64,000 bases of DNA from JBICHN01 sp043101845 (lineage in GTDB: Bacteria > Planctomycetota > Phycisphaerae > Phycisphaerales > UBA5793), in assembly GCA_043101845.1 (NCBI GenBank), contig JBICHN010000002.1, positions 806,001-870,000 of the forward strand. Direction: 5' to 3'. A program made the translations under genes and the position numbers. The notes beneath the pieces are model-generated. The model was not told the DNA's origin. It searched no databases and worked only from the letters and a program-made list of their open reading frames with translations. Positions 40,819 to 48,742 of the stretch are shown piece by piece; position 1 is the first letter of the stretch, and each line of letters begins with the position of its first letter.

Positions 40819-43050
40819 TCAGCGACGCAGCGTGAGGCGGATGCCCGCGTTGCGCAGGAAGTCCACGCTCTGGTCGCCGCCGAGTTCATCCATCGGGTCG
40901 GCGATGAGCGCGACGCCGTTGTTCTGGCTCGGATTGTTGTACCAGGTGAGGACCTGCGCGAGCAGGTTGGCGTTGTGGCCGAAGCTGACCGGGGTTCCGT
41001 TCGGCAACGGGATGCCGCGCATCTCCGCGATCGGATCGGGGAGAATGTGCGGCGGGAGATCGATCCAGCCAAGTTCGGTCGCCGAGTAGCCGTTCTCGAG
41101 CAGCGGATAATTGCGCGGCCGGTTGTGCCAGCGCACATTGACCGGGTGCACCCGGATGACGCCGGTGTCCGTCTCGTCCGCCGCCTGCGAATCGCGATTG
41201 AACGCAACGATGACCTGCGCGTCGACGATGTCGTTCACCGTGTAGCCGGCGGGAAGCAGCGTATCGATCGCTGCGATATCGAAGCGCAGATACGCGCGAA
41301 GCTCCTCATGGTTCGCCTCGCCCGGATGGCGATGCCCGATCGAGAGCGCCCCGGCGCCGACATACCAGTCGCTCGAAAGCACGAGCGAATGCGTCATGGG
41401 AAGGTCGATGACCTGCGTGTCGGGGCCGACGGCGCCGGAGTTGAGCCCGGCGACGACTTCCGAGCGCATCGTGTCGTACTGCTGTTGTTGTTCCGGCGTC
41501 ATGCCGCTCACGACGAGGTTGTTGAGCGCGTCCGGATCGACGATGAGATCGTAAAACTCGTCGTTCGCGGGCGGCAGCAACTGCCCGCGGTCCACGGTCA
41601 CGATCAGCCGGTAGTCATCAACTTCGTGCGTGACCTGCACGAGGAAGTTCTCCGGCAGGTAGAGATCGGACACCGACGACGGCCAGTAGTCGACGATCTT
41701 GTCGCGCATGTCGAAGTAGTGATTGAGTTCGTCGAGCGACATCCCCGTATCGACGAGGTTGAAGACCTGGTCGGGGTCATTCTCGAGGTCGTAGAACTCG
41801 TCTTCGCTCAGCGGCTCGAAGTTCGTCCCGCCCGCCGCGGCGACGAGCAGGTAGCGCCCGTCCGTAAAGCTCACGAGGTGATGCTGCGGCTGAATGCGGC
41901 CGAAGCTGAGCAGCGAGTACTCGCGCACCTCATTCGGGCCCGGCAGGCCGGTGTTGAGCGCGTCGGCGAAGCTGATGCCCCGGCGCGGCGCGTCGCCGCG
42001 CAGCGCCTCGGGAGCGCCGGCGAGGTCGGCGAAGGTTTCGTAGAAGTCGACATGGCTGATGAGCCGCTCGTCGTACACCCCGGCCGGGACGCTTTCGCCG
42101 AACGCGAAGCACGGCACATGGATGCCGCCCTCGTACGGCGAGTTCTTCGCCCGCTCCGAGCCGAACGCGGAGACGAGGTTGTCCGTCCCGTTGTCCGAGG
42201 TGAAGACGACGACCGCGTCACTGTTCTGCTGGTACGCGTTGTTGAAGTCGATGACGCCGATCTCACGAAGCATGCGGCCAACTTCGGTGTCGAGCGCCTC
42301 GATCACATTGCGATACCGCGAGGTGTTCGTCGCCTGGCCCTGGCCGCTTGTCTGCGGCGCGAGCGCAGGGTCGACCTGCCACCAGAGCAGTCCCTGCGAG
42401 TCCGCGTCGCGACGGTGGGGCACGATGCTCCAGAAGAAGAGCGCATACGGCTGATTCATGTTCGGCCGCGTGTTGACCGCGTCGATCGCGAAGTCGGCCA
42501 TGCGCGTGACATGCTCATCGCCGATCTGCTCCGGATCATCGAGTCCGAGGTAGTCGAGCCAGCCGTAGTGCTCCATGAATCCCTGCTGGAGCGGGCGCTG
42601 GCCGCGCGACTCGTCGTACCCGAGGTGGTACTTGTCGACGAGGATCGTGTAGTACCCCATGTCCTGCAGGACTTCGGCGATCGTGCGCTCGTGCGTCTGG
42701 AGCGAGAGCAGATCGCGATCGCCGGGCGGCGCGAGCTGCGAAATCACGCCGTTCACGCCCGTCTGGAGCGCATCGCGACCGGTGAAGAGCGCGGCCCGCG
42801 TGGGTGAGCAGTTCGGATTCACCCGCGTGTTCGTGAAGACCGTGCCCTGCGCCGCGAGCGACGCGAGGTTCGGCGTGCGGCAGTCGAGCTCGTTCGACCA
42901 GTTCGCGCCCTGGATCGCGTCGATGCCCTGATCATCGGTGAGAATGAAGATGAGATTCGGCTGCGATTGCGCGAGAATCGCCTGCGCGCCGAGCGTCAAC
43001 GCCCCAACCACCGCGACCAGCGCCGCGGCCCATCGTCTACGAACTTGCAT
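40819..43050 (-). CDS. Exported sulfatase with C-terminal duplicated modules and DNRLRE-like domain
   Basis: 743 residues. Signal peptide to ALAILAQ. PNLIFILTDDQG starts the catalytic domain, and CSPTRAALFTGR carries the formylglycine Cys81 (C-x-P-x-R). FTSDNGTDNLV supplies the second metal-ligand motif, in place of the usual DNG and H. After the catalytic part two similar modules are seen (DEFYDLENDPDQVFNLVD and DEFYDLIVDPDALNNLVV, each with a following M-S/T-x-D/E pattern). A final ~200-residue part has the DNRLRE-like pattern SSDWYVGAGA, AYLRFDIAAIDTLLPAG, and LLAQVLTWYNNPSQNNG. It should hydrolyse sulfate esters from polysaccharides in the periplasm or on the surface. Confidence 0.9.
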   Translation of the reverse strand: MQVRRRWAAALVAVVGALTLGAQAILAQSQPNLIFILTDDQGIDAIQGANWSNELDCRTPNLASLAAQGTVFTNTRVNPNCSPTRAALFTGRDALQTGVNGVISQLAPPGDRDLLSLQTHERTIAEVLQDMGYYTILVDKYHLGYDESRGQRPLQQGFMEHYGWLDYLGLDDPEQIGDEHVTRMADFAIDAVNTRPNMNQPYALFFWSIVPHRRDADSQGLLWWQVDPALAPQTSGQGQATNTSRYRNVIEALDTEVGRMLREIGVIDFNNAYQQNSDAVVVFTSDNGTDNLVSAFGSERAKNSPYEGGIHVPCFAFGESVPAGVYDERLISHVDFYETFADLAGAPEALRGDAPRRGISFADALNTGLPGPNEVREYSLLSFGRIQPQHHLVSFTDGRYLLVAAAGGTNFEPLSEDEFYDLENDPDQVFNLVDTGMSLDELNHYFDMRDKIVDYWPSSVSDLYLPENFLVQVTHEVDDYRLIVTVDRGQLLPPANDEFYDLIVDPDALNNLVVSGMTPEQQQQYDTMRSEVVAGLNSGAVGPDTQVIDLPMTHSLVLSSDWYVGAGALSIGHRHPGEANHEELRAYLRFDIAAIDTLLPAGYTVNDIVDAQVIVAFNRDSQAADETDTGVIRVHPVNVRWHNRPRNYPLLENGYSATELGWIDLPPHILPDPIAEMRGIPLPNGTPVSFGHNANLLAQVLTWYNNPSQNNGVALIADPMDELGGDQSVDFLRNAGIRLTLRR

Positions 43051-43440
43051 GGTCGTCCCCTTTTCTTCTTCTTCCTTCGAACACATCCCCGGCGCACTCG
43101 GCGGCGCGCCCTCGCCCGGCGAAACACATTCCGAGCCACCCGCGCCGAACTTACGGCCCGAGCCGCGAACGCACGCCCGCGTACCGCGGACCCGTTCGCG
43201 TGATCCCGATGGTCGAACAAGCGCGCTCCGAAAGGAGGAGAAAGGGGGGAGCCCCGGAAACGGGGGTCAGGACGCTCGTCCGATATCGCTCAAAGTACCC
43301 TAGATTCACATCTTCGCAACCGCCGGGGGACCGTTTTTCGGTTTTGATTCCGGGCCGGCCTCCCGCGCCGTGGCGGAGCACGCCGGTTGATCCCGATCCG
43401 TCGCCCGGGAGTATTCCGGGCCCGAGCGAAGGAGCCTGCC
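43051..43440. other. 390-base gene-free divergent region between sulfatase and C25-like gene
   Basis: Apart from an SD-like AAAAGGGGA for the sulfatase and AAGGAG for the peptidase gene, I see no gene. There is a compact hairpin CCCCG-GAAA-CGGGG at 43252-43265 after a purine-rich stretch (43231-43250). TAGATT at about 43302 is a possible -10 toward the C25-like gene. No riboswitch class was recognised. Confidence 0.5.
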
Positions 43441-44859
43441 GTGACCCGGTTCGCCAAACGGATTCGATCGGTCCTCTGCGTCAGCGCGGTCGTCGCGACC
43501 ACCGCGTCCGTCGCCGCTCGCCACCCCTCGCTTCTCATCGTCGCGCCGCACGACTTCGCCTCCGCGCTGGCGCCGTTCGTTGAGTTCAAGCAGGATCGGC
43601 TCGGCGCCGAACTCGTTTCGCTCGAGTCGGTCCTCGCCGCGACCGGGGAGAATTCGTTCGACGACGCCGAACGCCTCAAGCGATACCTCTATGACCGCTG
43701 GCGCGAGTCCGATGGCGTCCTCCGCTTCGTCCTGCTCGTCGGCGACGCCGATGTCCTGCCCGTTCGCTACATGACGCTCGACCGCGTCACCGAGCCGGCC
43801 TTCCACTACGCGTTCTATCCGAGCGACCTCTACTACGCCGATCTCGCGAAACCCGACGGCGCCTTCGAGGACTGGAACGCCCGACGCGACGACTTCCACG
43901 CCGCGTACTTCGGCGAGGTGCGCGGCGAACACTTCAAGGCCGACCCGATCAACTTCGACGCGGTCGACTACCGGCCCGAGGTCGCCGTCGGTCGCTGGCC
44001 GGTGAGCGCGGCCGAGGACGCGGCCCGCGTCGCCGCGAAGTCGATGGTGTACGAGCGCGGGGTCGAAGCGGGGGAGGCGCCGACGCTCGGCCGCGCCGTG
44101 TTCCTCGCGACCGACGGCTGGATCGAGAATCGACCGCTCCTCGATCGACAGATCGAACATCTCAGCGCCGGCTGGTCGGTCGAGCGCCGATATTTCCGCG
44201 ACGATGCGCGAGACGACGGCACGCCACCGGCGAGCGTCGACGAGGTCGTCCGCCTCTTCAACGCGGGCGTCGGGCTCGTCGTGCACTCCGGCCACGGAAG
44301 CGACGATCTCTGGGACCAGTCGCTCGCGTCGACCGATCTGGCGACGCTCGAGAACGCCGATCGTCTCCCCGTCGTCGTCTCCGCCGGGTGCTCGACGGCG
44401 CGGTTCGCCACGCTGCCGCCCTACGAGGGATATGTCGACATCCACGGCGTGTCGCATGCGGGCACGAATCACGGTGAGGTCTTCGACGCGCCGCCGCCTC
44501 CGCCCGCGTGCTACCAGTCGGGCGCTCACAATCCGACCGGCCTCGGCGAGCGCCTCGTGCGCGACGCGATGACCGGCGCCGTCGCGTACATCGGCTGCAA
44601 TACGGGCAGCCAGCCCTGCGGCATGACGCTCGTCGAAGGCTTCGTCGCCGCGATCGACGACGGCGATTCGCCGCGCCTTGGCGAATGCTGGAGCCGCGCC
44701 GTCGCGAACTATTACGACGCCGAGCGCCTCGCCGAACTCGAGCCGACCGAAAGCTGGTACCCGGCGAGCATCTTCTTCCAGGGCATGAAGTTCATGCTCT
44801 TCGGTGATCCGTCCCTGCCGATGCCGCGTCCGATCGACGGGAACAAACCGCCGGTATAA
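43441..44859 (+). CDS. Exported C25 (gingipain-like) cysteine peptidase
   Basis: 472 residues from GTG with AAGGAG upstream. Signal segment VLCVSAVVATTASVAA. The gingipain-type fold shows LLIVAPHDFASALAPFVEFKQ, the Asp-rich FVLLVGDADVLPVR and VAVGRWPVSAAEDAARV. The catalytic pair is VVHSGHGSDDLW with His285 and VVVSAGCSTARF with Cys317. GAVAYIGCNTGSQPCG and FFQGMKFMLFGDPSLPM complete the domain; no haemagglutinin or sorting domain follows. It should cleave proteins outside the cytoplasm. Two lipoprotein genes follow in the same direction. Confidence 0.85.
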   Translation: MTRFAKRIRSVLCVSAVVATTASVAARHPSLLIVAPHDFASALAPFVEFKQDRLGAELVSLESVLAATGENSFDDAERLKRYLYDRWRESDGVLRFVLLVGDADVLPVRYMTLDRVTEPAFHYAFYPSDLYYADLAKPDGAFEDWNARRDDFHAAYFGEVRGEHFKADPINFDAVDYRPEVAVGRWPVSAAEDAARVAAKSMVYERGVEAGEAPTLGRAVFLATDGWIENRPLLDRQIEHLSAGWSVERRYFRDDARDDGTPPASVDEVVRLFNAGVGLVVHSGHGSDDLWDQSLASTDLATLENADRLPVVVSAGCSTARFATLPPYEGYVDIHGVSHAGTNHGEVFDAPPPPPACYQSGAHNPTGLGERLVRDAMTGAVAYIGCNTGSQPCGMTLVEGFVAAIDDGDSPRLGECWSRAVANYYDAERLAELEPTESWYPASIFFQGMKFMLFGDPSLPMPRPIDGNKPPV

Positions 44860-44899
44860 CGCGTCTGCCTCTCGACTTCCCCGGCGAAAGGAGTTTGCC

Positions 44900-45310
44900 A
44901 TGCCCCGGATGTCGCCCTGTGTTTCCGCCGCCGCGTGTCTTGCGGCCGCGCTCGTGTCGCTTGGATGTCAGTCGTCCGCGACGAACCTCGGCATGACTTT
45001 CGTACCCGGCGACTCGGCGCGTATTCGCGCCGACGGGTCGCAGCCCGAAATGATCGTTCGCCACCTTGGTGATGACGGCGTGCTCAGTGTGCTCTTCACT
45101 CCGATCGGCGAGTCCCGGTCGTCCGTCGATGTCGGCCTGGGACCGGGTGTCACGAGTCAGACCTTCGACGGCGGCATACTCGTCCAGATTCGCAACCGCT
45201 CGAACGCGACGATCCCGGCGGAAATCGAGATCCGTCGGTTCAGCGGAGTCACGATCGAGAGCATTCCCTCCGGTTTCGCCGCCGAAGAGCCGGCGGACGA
45301 AGGTGGATGA
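44900..45310 (+). CDS. Lipoprotein, unknown
   Basis: 136 residues. SD AAAGGAG lies 7 bases from the ATG. Signal peptide ACLAAALVSLGC ends in a lipobox with Cys23. The mature part appears beta-rich (MTFVPGDSARIRADGSQPEMIVRH, GGILVQIRNRSNATIPAEIEIRRF split by eye). No family recognised. It is 40 bases after the C25-like peptidase and 105 before the next lipoprotein. Confidence 0.7.
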   Translation: MPRMSPCVSAAACLAAALVSLGCQSSATNLGMTFVPGDSARIRADGSQPEMIVRHLGDDGVLSVLFTPIGESRSSVDVGLGPGVTSQTFDGGILVQIRNRSNATIPAEIEIRRFSGVTIESIPSGFAAEEPADEGG

Positions 45311-45415
45311 ACGCCGCTTCACCCCCTCGAATTCGACGGTCCGACCGGGCGGGGCCGTTTCCTAGCATTCCCCATGAGTGGGAGTGGTGACGGGACCACC
45401 GGGAGGAGTATCCGT

Positions 45416-45967
45416 ATGCGTTCGAAGAACATGATGTTGATCGCCGCCATGGCCAGCGCGGTCAGCATGTTCGGCTGCGCCATGCAGCCCACGACACCAG
45501 AACCGAATGTTGACGAAATGGCGACCACCGCGAGCGAGAACGAAGTGAAAGTCGATTTCGAGGAGGTCTCGGCCTGGGAAGACCGCATGCCGCGCATCAT
45601 CGACGAGGACGAGTTGAACAACCGTCCGCCGGTTCCGCCGCGCCATCTCGTGCTCGACTTCGCGGCGACGAACCGCGCATCCGAATCGCGTGAACTCGTC
45701 GTCGAGCAGGTGCTCTGGTCGTTCGAGGACCATCAGCTCGGAACCGAGGCGCCGACGGTCACGATCATGGATGAGGACGGCCGCGAGACCGGCCGCCGCT
45801 CGATCAAGCTCGACGCCGGCGCGACGAATGTCCAGTTCAAACTGCGCGGCCGCGATGTCTTCCCCGCCGGACACGGTGACGAGAACCTCTGGGTGACCGT
45901 GACCTTCCGCGTCGGTGATGACCGCTTTTCGGTTCGCCGGAGCGGTCGTGTGGTTCTCGCGATGTAA
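45416..45967 (+). CDS. Lipoprotein, unknown, with beta-sandwich-like C-terminus
   Basis: 183 residues. SD GGGAGGAG at 45401-45408. Signal MMLIAAMASAVSMFGC with lipobox Cys21. The C-terminal half (LVLDFAATNRASESRELVVEQVLW, ATNVQFKLRGRDVFP, LWVTVTFRVGDDRFSVRR) is beta-strand-like and resembles small immunoglobulin-like folds. No named family. It belongs to the run of envelope genes after the C25-like peptidase. Confidence 0.7.
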   Translation: MRSKNMMLIAAMASAVSMFGCAMQPTTPEPNVDEMATTASENEVKVDFEEVSAWEDRMPRIIDEDELNNRPPVPPRHLVLDFAATNRASESRELVVEQVLWSFEDHQLGTEAPTVTIMDEDGRETGRRSIKLDAGATNVQFKLRGRDVFPAGHGDENLWVTVTFRVGDDRFSVRRSGRVVLAM

Positions 45968-46015
45968 CCCGACGCCGCACACGGCGCCGACTCGTTCGGG
46001 GAAAGGAGCGTCGTC

Positions 46016-46300
46016 ATGCCTCGCGCGAAATTCAACGGCGAAACGATCGCGGACAGCGACAAGGTCATCGAACTCGAAGGGAATGTCTACTTTCCCGAGG
46101 AGTCCGTCCGTGTCGACTATCTTCGCGAAAGCGAGGAGCGCACGAGTTGCCCGTGGAAGGGCGACGCGTGCTATTACAATGTCGTCGTCGGTGACCAGAC
46201 GGCGGAGAACGCCGCCTGGTCCTACCAGGAGCCGAAACCGAAGGCGAACCAGATCAAGGGACACATCGCCTTCTGGAACGGCGTGACCATCGAAGACTGA
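46016..46300 (+). CDS. DUF427 protein
   Basis: 94 residues with SD GAAAGGAG upstream. IADSDKVIELEGNVYFPEESV, TSCPWKGDACYYNVVV and IAFWNGVTIED match the DUF427 family (a small beta-rich fold with a conserved C-P-W-K-G motif). Function unknown. It is followed by a strong bidirectional hairpin. Confidence 0.9.
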   Translation: MPRAKFNGETIADSDKVIELEGNVYFPEESVRVDYLRESEERTSCPWKGDACYYNVVVGDQTAENAAWSYQEPKPKANQIKGHIAFWNGVTIED

Positions 46301-46319
46301 CGCGACCGTCCAATCATGG

Positions 46320-46358
46320 AAAAAGCAAGAGCCGGACACACGCGTGTCCGGCTCTTGT
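46320..46358 (-). terminator. Rho-independent terminator for the OmpA-like gene, shared with DUF427
   Basis: CAAGAGCCGGACAC, loop ACGC, GTGTCCGGCTCTTG form a perfect 14-bp stem at 46327-46358. Six A on the top strand at 46320-46325 give a T-run on the minus strand after the stem. It ends the minus-strand OmpA-like transcript 27 bases past its stop and may also halt the convergent DUF427 message. Confidence 0.85.
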
Positions 46359-46385
46359 CATTCATCGATTGCCGTGAACGCTCCG

Positions 46386-47231
46386 TTACTTCATCGGCTC
46401 TTCCGGCGTGGCCGGAGCGTTCGTCATTTCGCCGCCCTCTTCCGGCGCCGTCGCCATCGGCGTCGACGCGGACATGGGCAGGATGTAGAGCTCGACGCGC
46501 CGGTTCTGCGGCGCGGCGCCCGACGCGCTCGCGACCGCCGGGCGATACGGGCCCCAGCCCGCGACGCTCACGCGCGACGATTCGACGCCCTGGTTCACGA
46601 GCACATCGCGCACGCTGATCGCGCGGTGCACGGACAGATGCATGTTCGTCGGGTGCTTCGCCATCGTCTCCGCGCGCCGAATCGGCACCTGGTCGGTATG
46701 GCCGACGACGCGGACTTCGAAGTTCGTCGCGGCGCCGCTCTTGAGCACATCGGCGAGCCGGTTGAGCGACTGCTTCGCCGAGTCGTTCACCTGATCGCTG
46801 CCGAGCGCGAAGGTGAGGTCGCTCGCGAGCCGCACCATGCCGCGCTGCGGGTCGTAGGACATGAGCTCCGGATGCGCCGCGGCGAGGTCGCGCAACGCCG
46901 TGTCGATCTCCGCCGGCAGGATCGCGAACTCGAGGTTCTCGAGGCGACCGGTCAGCCGCTCGTATTCACCCTGCAGGTTCTCGAGGTCCGACGCGGTCAT
47001 CGACCGGGCCCGCGTCTCGGCGTCCGCCCGCGCGTTCGCCTGATTGAGCTGGGTTCGCAGCGACGCGTTCGTGCCCTGCAGACTCTCGACTTCCTGCTCG
47101 AGTTCCACGAGCCGCTGCTGCAGTCCGCGGTTCGCCCCCTGCAGGTTGTCGACATCCGTCTGCCGGGCGCAGCCGCCGAGGGCCGGCGCCAGCGCGAGAC
47201 CGGCGAGAAGCACGAAGCGGGTGAAGCGCAT
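46386..47231 (-). CDS. OmpA-family peptidoglycan-binding lipoprotein with coiled coil
   Basis: 281 residues with SD GAAAGGATGG. Signal peptide VLLAGLALAPALGGC with lipobox Cys21. A long coiled coil (about 25-100: NLQGANRGLQQRLVELEQEVESLQG, SDLENLQGEYERLTGRLENLE, split by eye) leads to an OmpA/MotB domain: LTFALGSDQVNDSAKQSLNRLADVL, VVGHTDQVPIRRAETMA, LSVHRAISVRDVLVNQGV and PQNRRVELYILP. It anchors the outer membrane to peptidoglycan and could be Pal-like. Confidence 0.93.
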   Translation of the reverse strand: MRFTRFVLLAGLALAPALGGCARQTDVDNLQGANRGLQQRLVELEQEVESLQGTNASLRTQLNQANARADAETRARSMTASDLENLQGEYERLTGRLENLEFAILPAEIDTALRDLAAAHPELMSYDPQRGMVRLASDLTFALGSDQVNDSAKQSLNRLADVLKSGAATNFEVRVVGHTDQVPIRRAETMAKHPTNMHLSVHRAISVRDVLVNQGVESSRVSVAGWGPYRPAVASASGAAPQNRRVELYILPMSASTPMATAPEEGGEMTNAPATPEEPMK

Positions 47232-47260
47232 GAGCCATCCATCCTTTCAATTGGTCGATT

Positions 47261-47292
47261 CCACGGTCGCTATCATGGCGACAGGACCGTGG
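47261..47292. promoter_or_regulatory. 8-bp inverted repeat between divergent genes
   Basis: CCACGGTC, 16 bases, then GACCGTGG. It lies between the OmpA-like gene and the divergent amidohydrolase, a position suiting an operator. The spacing is long, so chance is possible. Confidence 0.35.
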
Positions 47293-47355
47293 GGTAGTGT
47301 AATCAAGTCGAATCGCTGACGCCAAACGGGGCGGGACGAACTTCAGGATCATCGG

Positions 47356-48618
47356 TTGAACACGCGTTCGAACGCCAACGACGCCGCGTCCGATGCGGCT
47401 CCGACGCGGCTGCTCCTCGCCGGCGCCGCCCGTGACGCCGCCGGCGTCCGACATCGCCCCGCCGCGATCCGCCTCGCGGGCTCGCGCGTGCTCGAAGTCG
47501 GCGCCACTGCGTCGATCACCCCGCGCCCGGGGGAGCCCGTCGAACATCGCCCCGGATCGCTCATCCTTCCCGCGCTCGTCAACGCGCACACCCACCTCGA
47601 CCTCACGCACATCGGACCCCGGCCGCACATGGGCGACTTCGTCTCCTGGGTCGATGTCATCCGCGCCGAGCGGCGGCTCGAGCCCGACGAGATCGCCGAC
47701 GCGACGCGCCTCGGCGTCGAGAAATCCCTCGCCGGCGGCGTCGCCATCGTCGGCGACATCTCGGGCGTCCATTCGCTCGCCCCGGCCCGCGCCCTCGCGG
47801 CCTCGCCCCTGCGCGGCGCCTCCTTTGTCGAGTTCTTCGGCGTCGGCCGCTGGCAGGCCGCGTCGATCGACCGGATGCGCGCCGTCGCCGAAGAAGCGGG
47901 GGACCTCGAAGGCGTCCGCCTCGGCCTCCAGCCCCACGCGCCCTATTCCGCGGGCCCCGACCTCTACGCCGCCGCGGTCGAACTCGCCGAGGAGTTCGAC
48001 CTCCCGCTCTCGACCCACCTCGCCGAGACGCTCGAGGAGATCGAGTTCACCCGTGACGCGCGCGGCCCGCAGGCCGACCTCCTCAAACGCCTCGAGAAAT
48101 GGGACGAGTCGATTCGCCCCTACGGCGAACATCCGATCGACGCGCTCGCGCCGATCCTCATCCGCCGCCCCTGGATCGTCGCGCATGTGAACTACGCCGA
48201 AGACGCGCATCTCGACGAACTCGCGAACTCACGCGTCTCCGTCGCGTATTGCGCACGGGCGAGCGACTATTTCGGCCACGCCGGGCATCGGTACCGTGAC
48301 ATGCTCGCGCGGGGGATCAATGTCGCGCTTGGGACGGACTCGATCGTGAACCTCGACACGGCCGATCGGATTTCGACCTGGGATGAGATGCGCCATCTCC
48401 GACGACGCGACGGCGTCGACGGCGAAACGCTTCTCCAAATGGCGACGACGAACGGCGCCCGCGCGCTCGGGCTCGACCCCGGGCTCGTGACGCTCGCGCC
48501 CGGCCCCGTCGCCGGCCTGCTCGCGACGCCGTTCGATGCCGATGATCCGGCCGATCCGCTCGAGCAGGCGCTCGACGCCGAGCGCGTGAGCCTCGAATGG
48601 ATCGTCCGGCCCGGATGA
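47356..48618 (+). CDS. Amidohydrolase-superfamily deaminase (TRZ/ATZ, aminofutalosine/cytosine-deaminase-like)
   Basis: 420 residues from TTG; no other plausible early start is seen. Metal ligands are visible in order: His pair in NAHTHLDL, QPHAPYSAGPD, STHLAETLEEIEF, the His in VAHVNYAED, and Asp in LGTDSIVNLD. These fit amidohydrolases that deaminate heterocycles (S-adenosylhomocysteine or aminofutalosine deaminase, chlorohydrolase type). The exact substrate is not determinable; aminofutalosine deaminase (menaquinone synthesis) is one candidate, but no mqn neighbours are present. Confidence 0.8.
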   Translation: MNTRSNANDAASDAAPTRLLLAGAARDAAGVRHRPAAIRLAGSRVLEVGATASITPRPGEPVEHRPGSLILPALVNAHTHLDLTHIGPRPHMGDFVSWVDVIRAERRLEPDEIADATRLGVEKSLAGGVAIVGDISGVHSLAPARALAASPLRGASFVEFFGVGRWQAASIDRMRAVAEEAGDLEGVRLGLQPHAPYSAGPDLYAAAVELAEEFDLPLSTHLAETLEEIEFTRDARGPQADLLKRLEKWDESIRPYGEHPIDALAPILIRRPWIVAHVNYAEDAHLDELANSRVSVAYCARASDYFGHAGHRYRDMLARGINVALGTDSIVNLDTADRISTWDEMRHLRRRDGVDGETLLQMATTNGARALGLDPGLVTLAPGPVAGLLATPFDADDPADPLEQALDAERVSLEWIVRPG

Positions 48619-48701
48619 GCGATCGATCGAGCGCCTCGGGGATATCCGCCGGTTTGCTCCCGAAGGCGCGGGAAACCCGGCCGGCCGATTCGCCGTCGCT
48701 C

Positions 48702-48707
48702 TATAGT
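48702..48707 (+). promoter_or_regulatory. -10-like TATAGT upstream of resB
   Basis: TATAGT followed by GTG, 35 bases before the resB ATG. It resembles the TATAGT at 31016. No -35 was recognised. Confidence 0.3.
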
Positions 48708-48742
48708 GTGTTTCCGACGCCTGAAGCCAGCGAGACCCCCCG

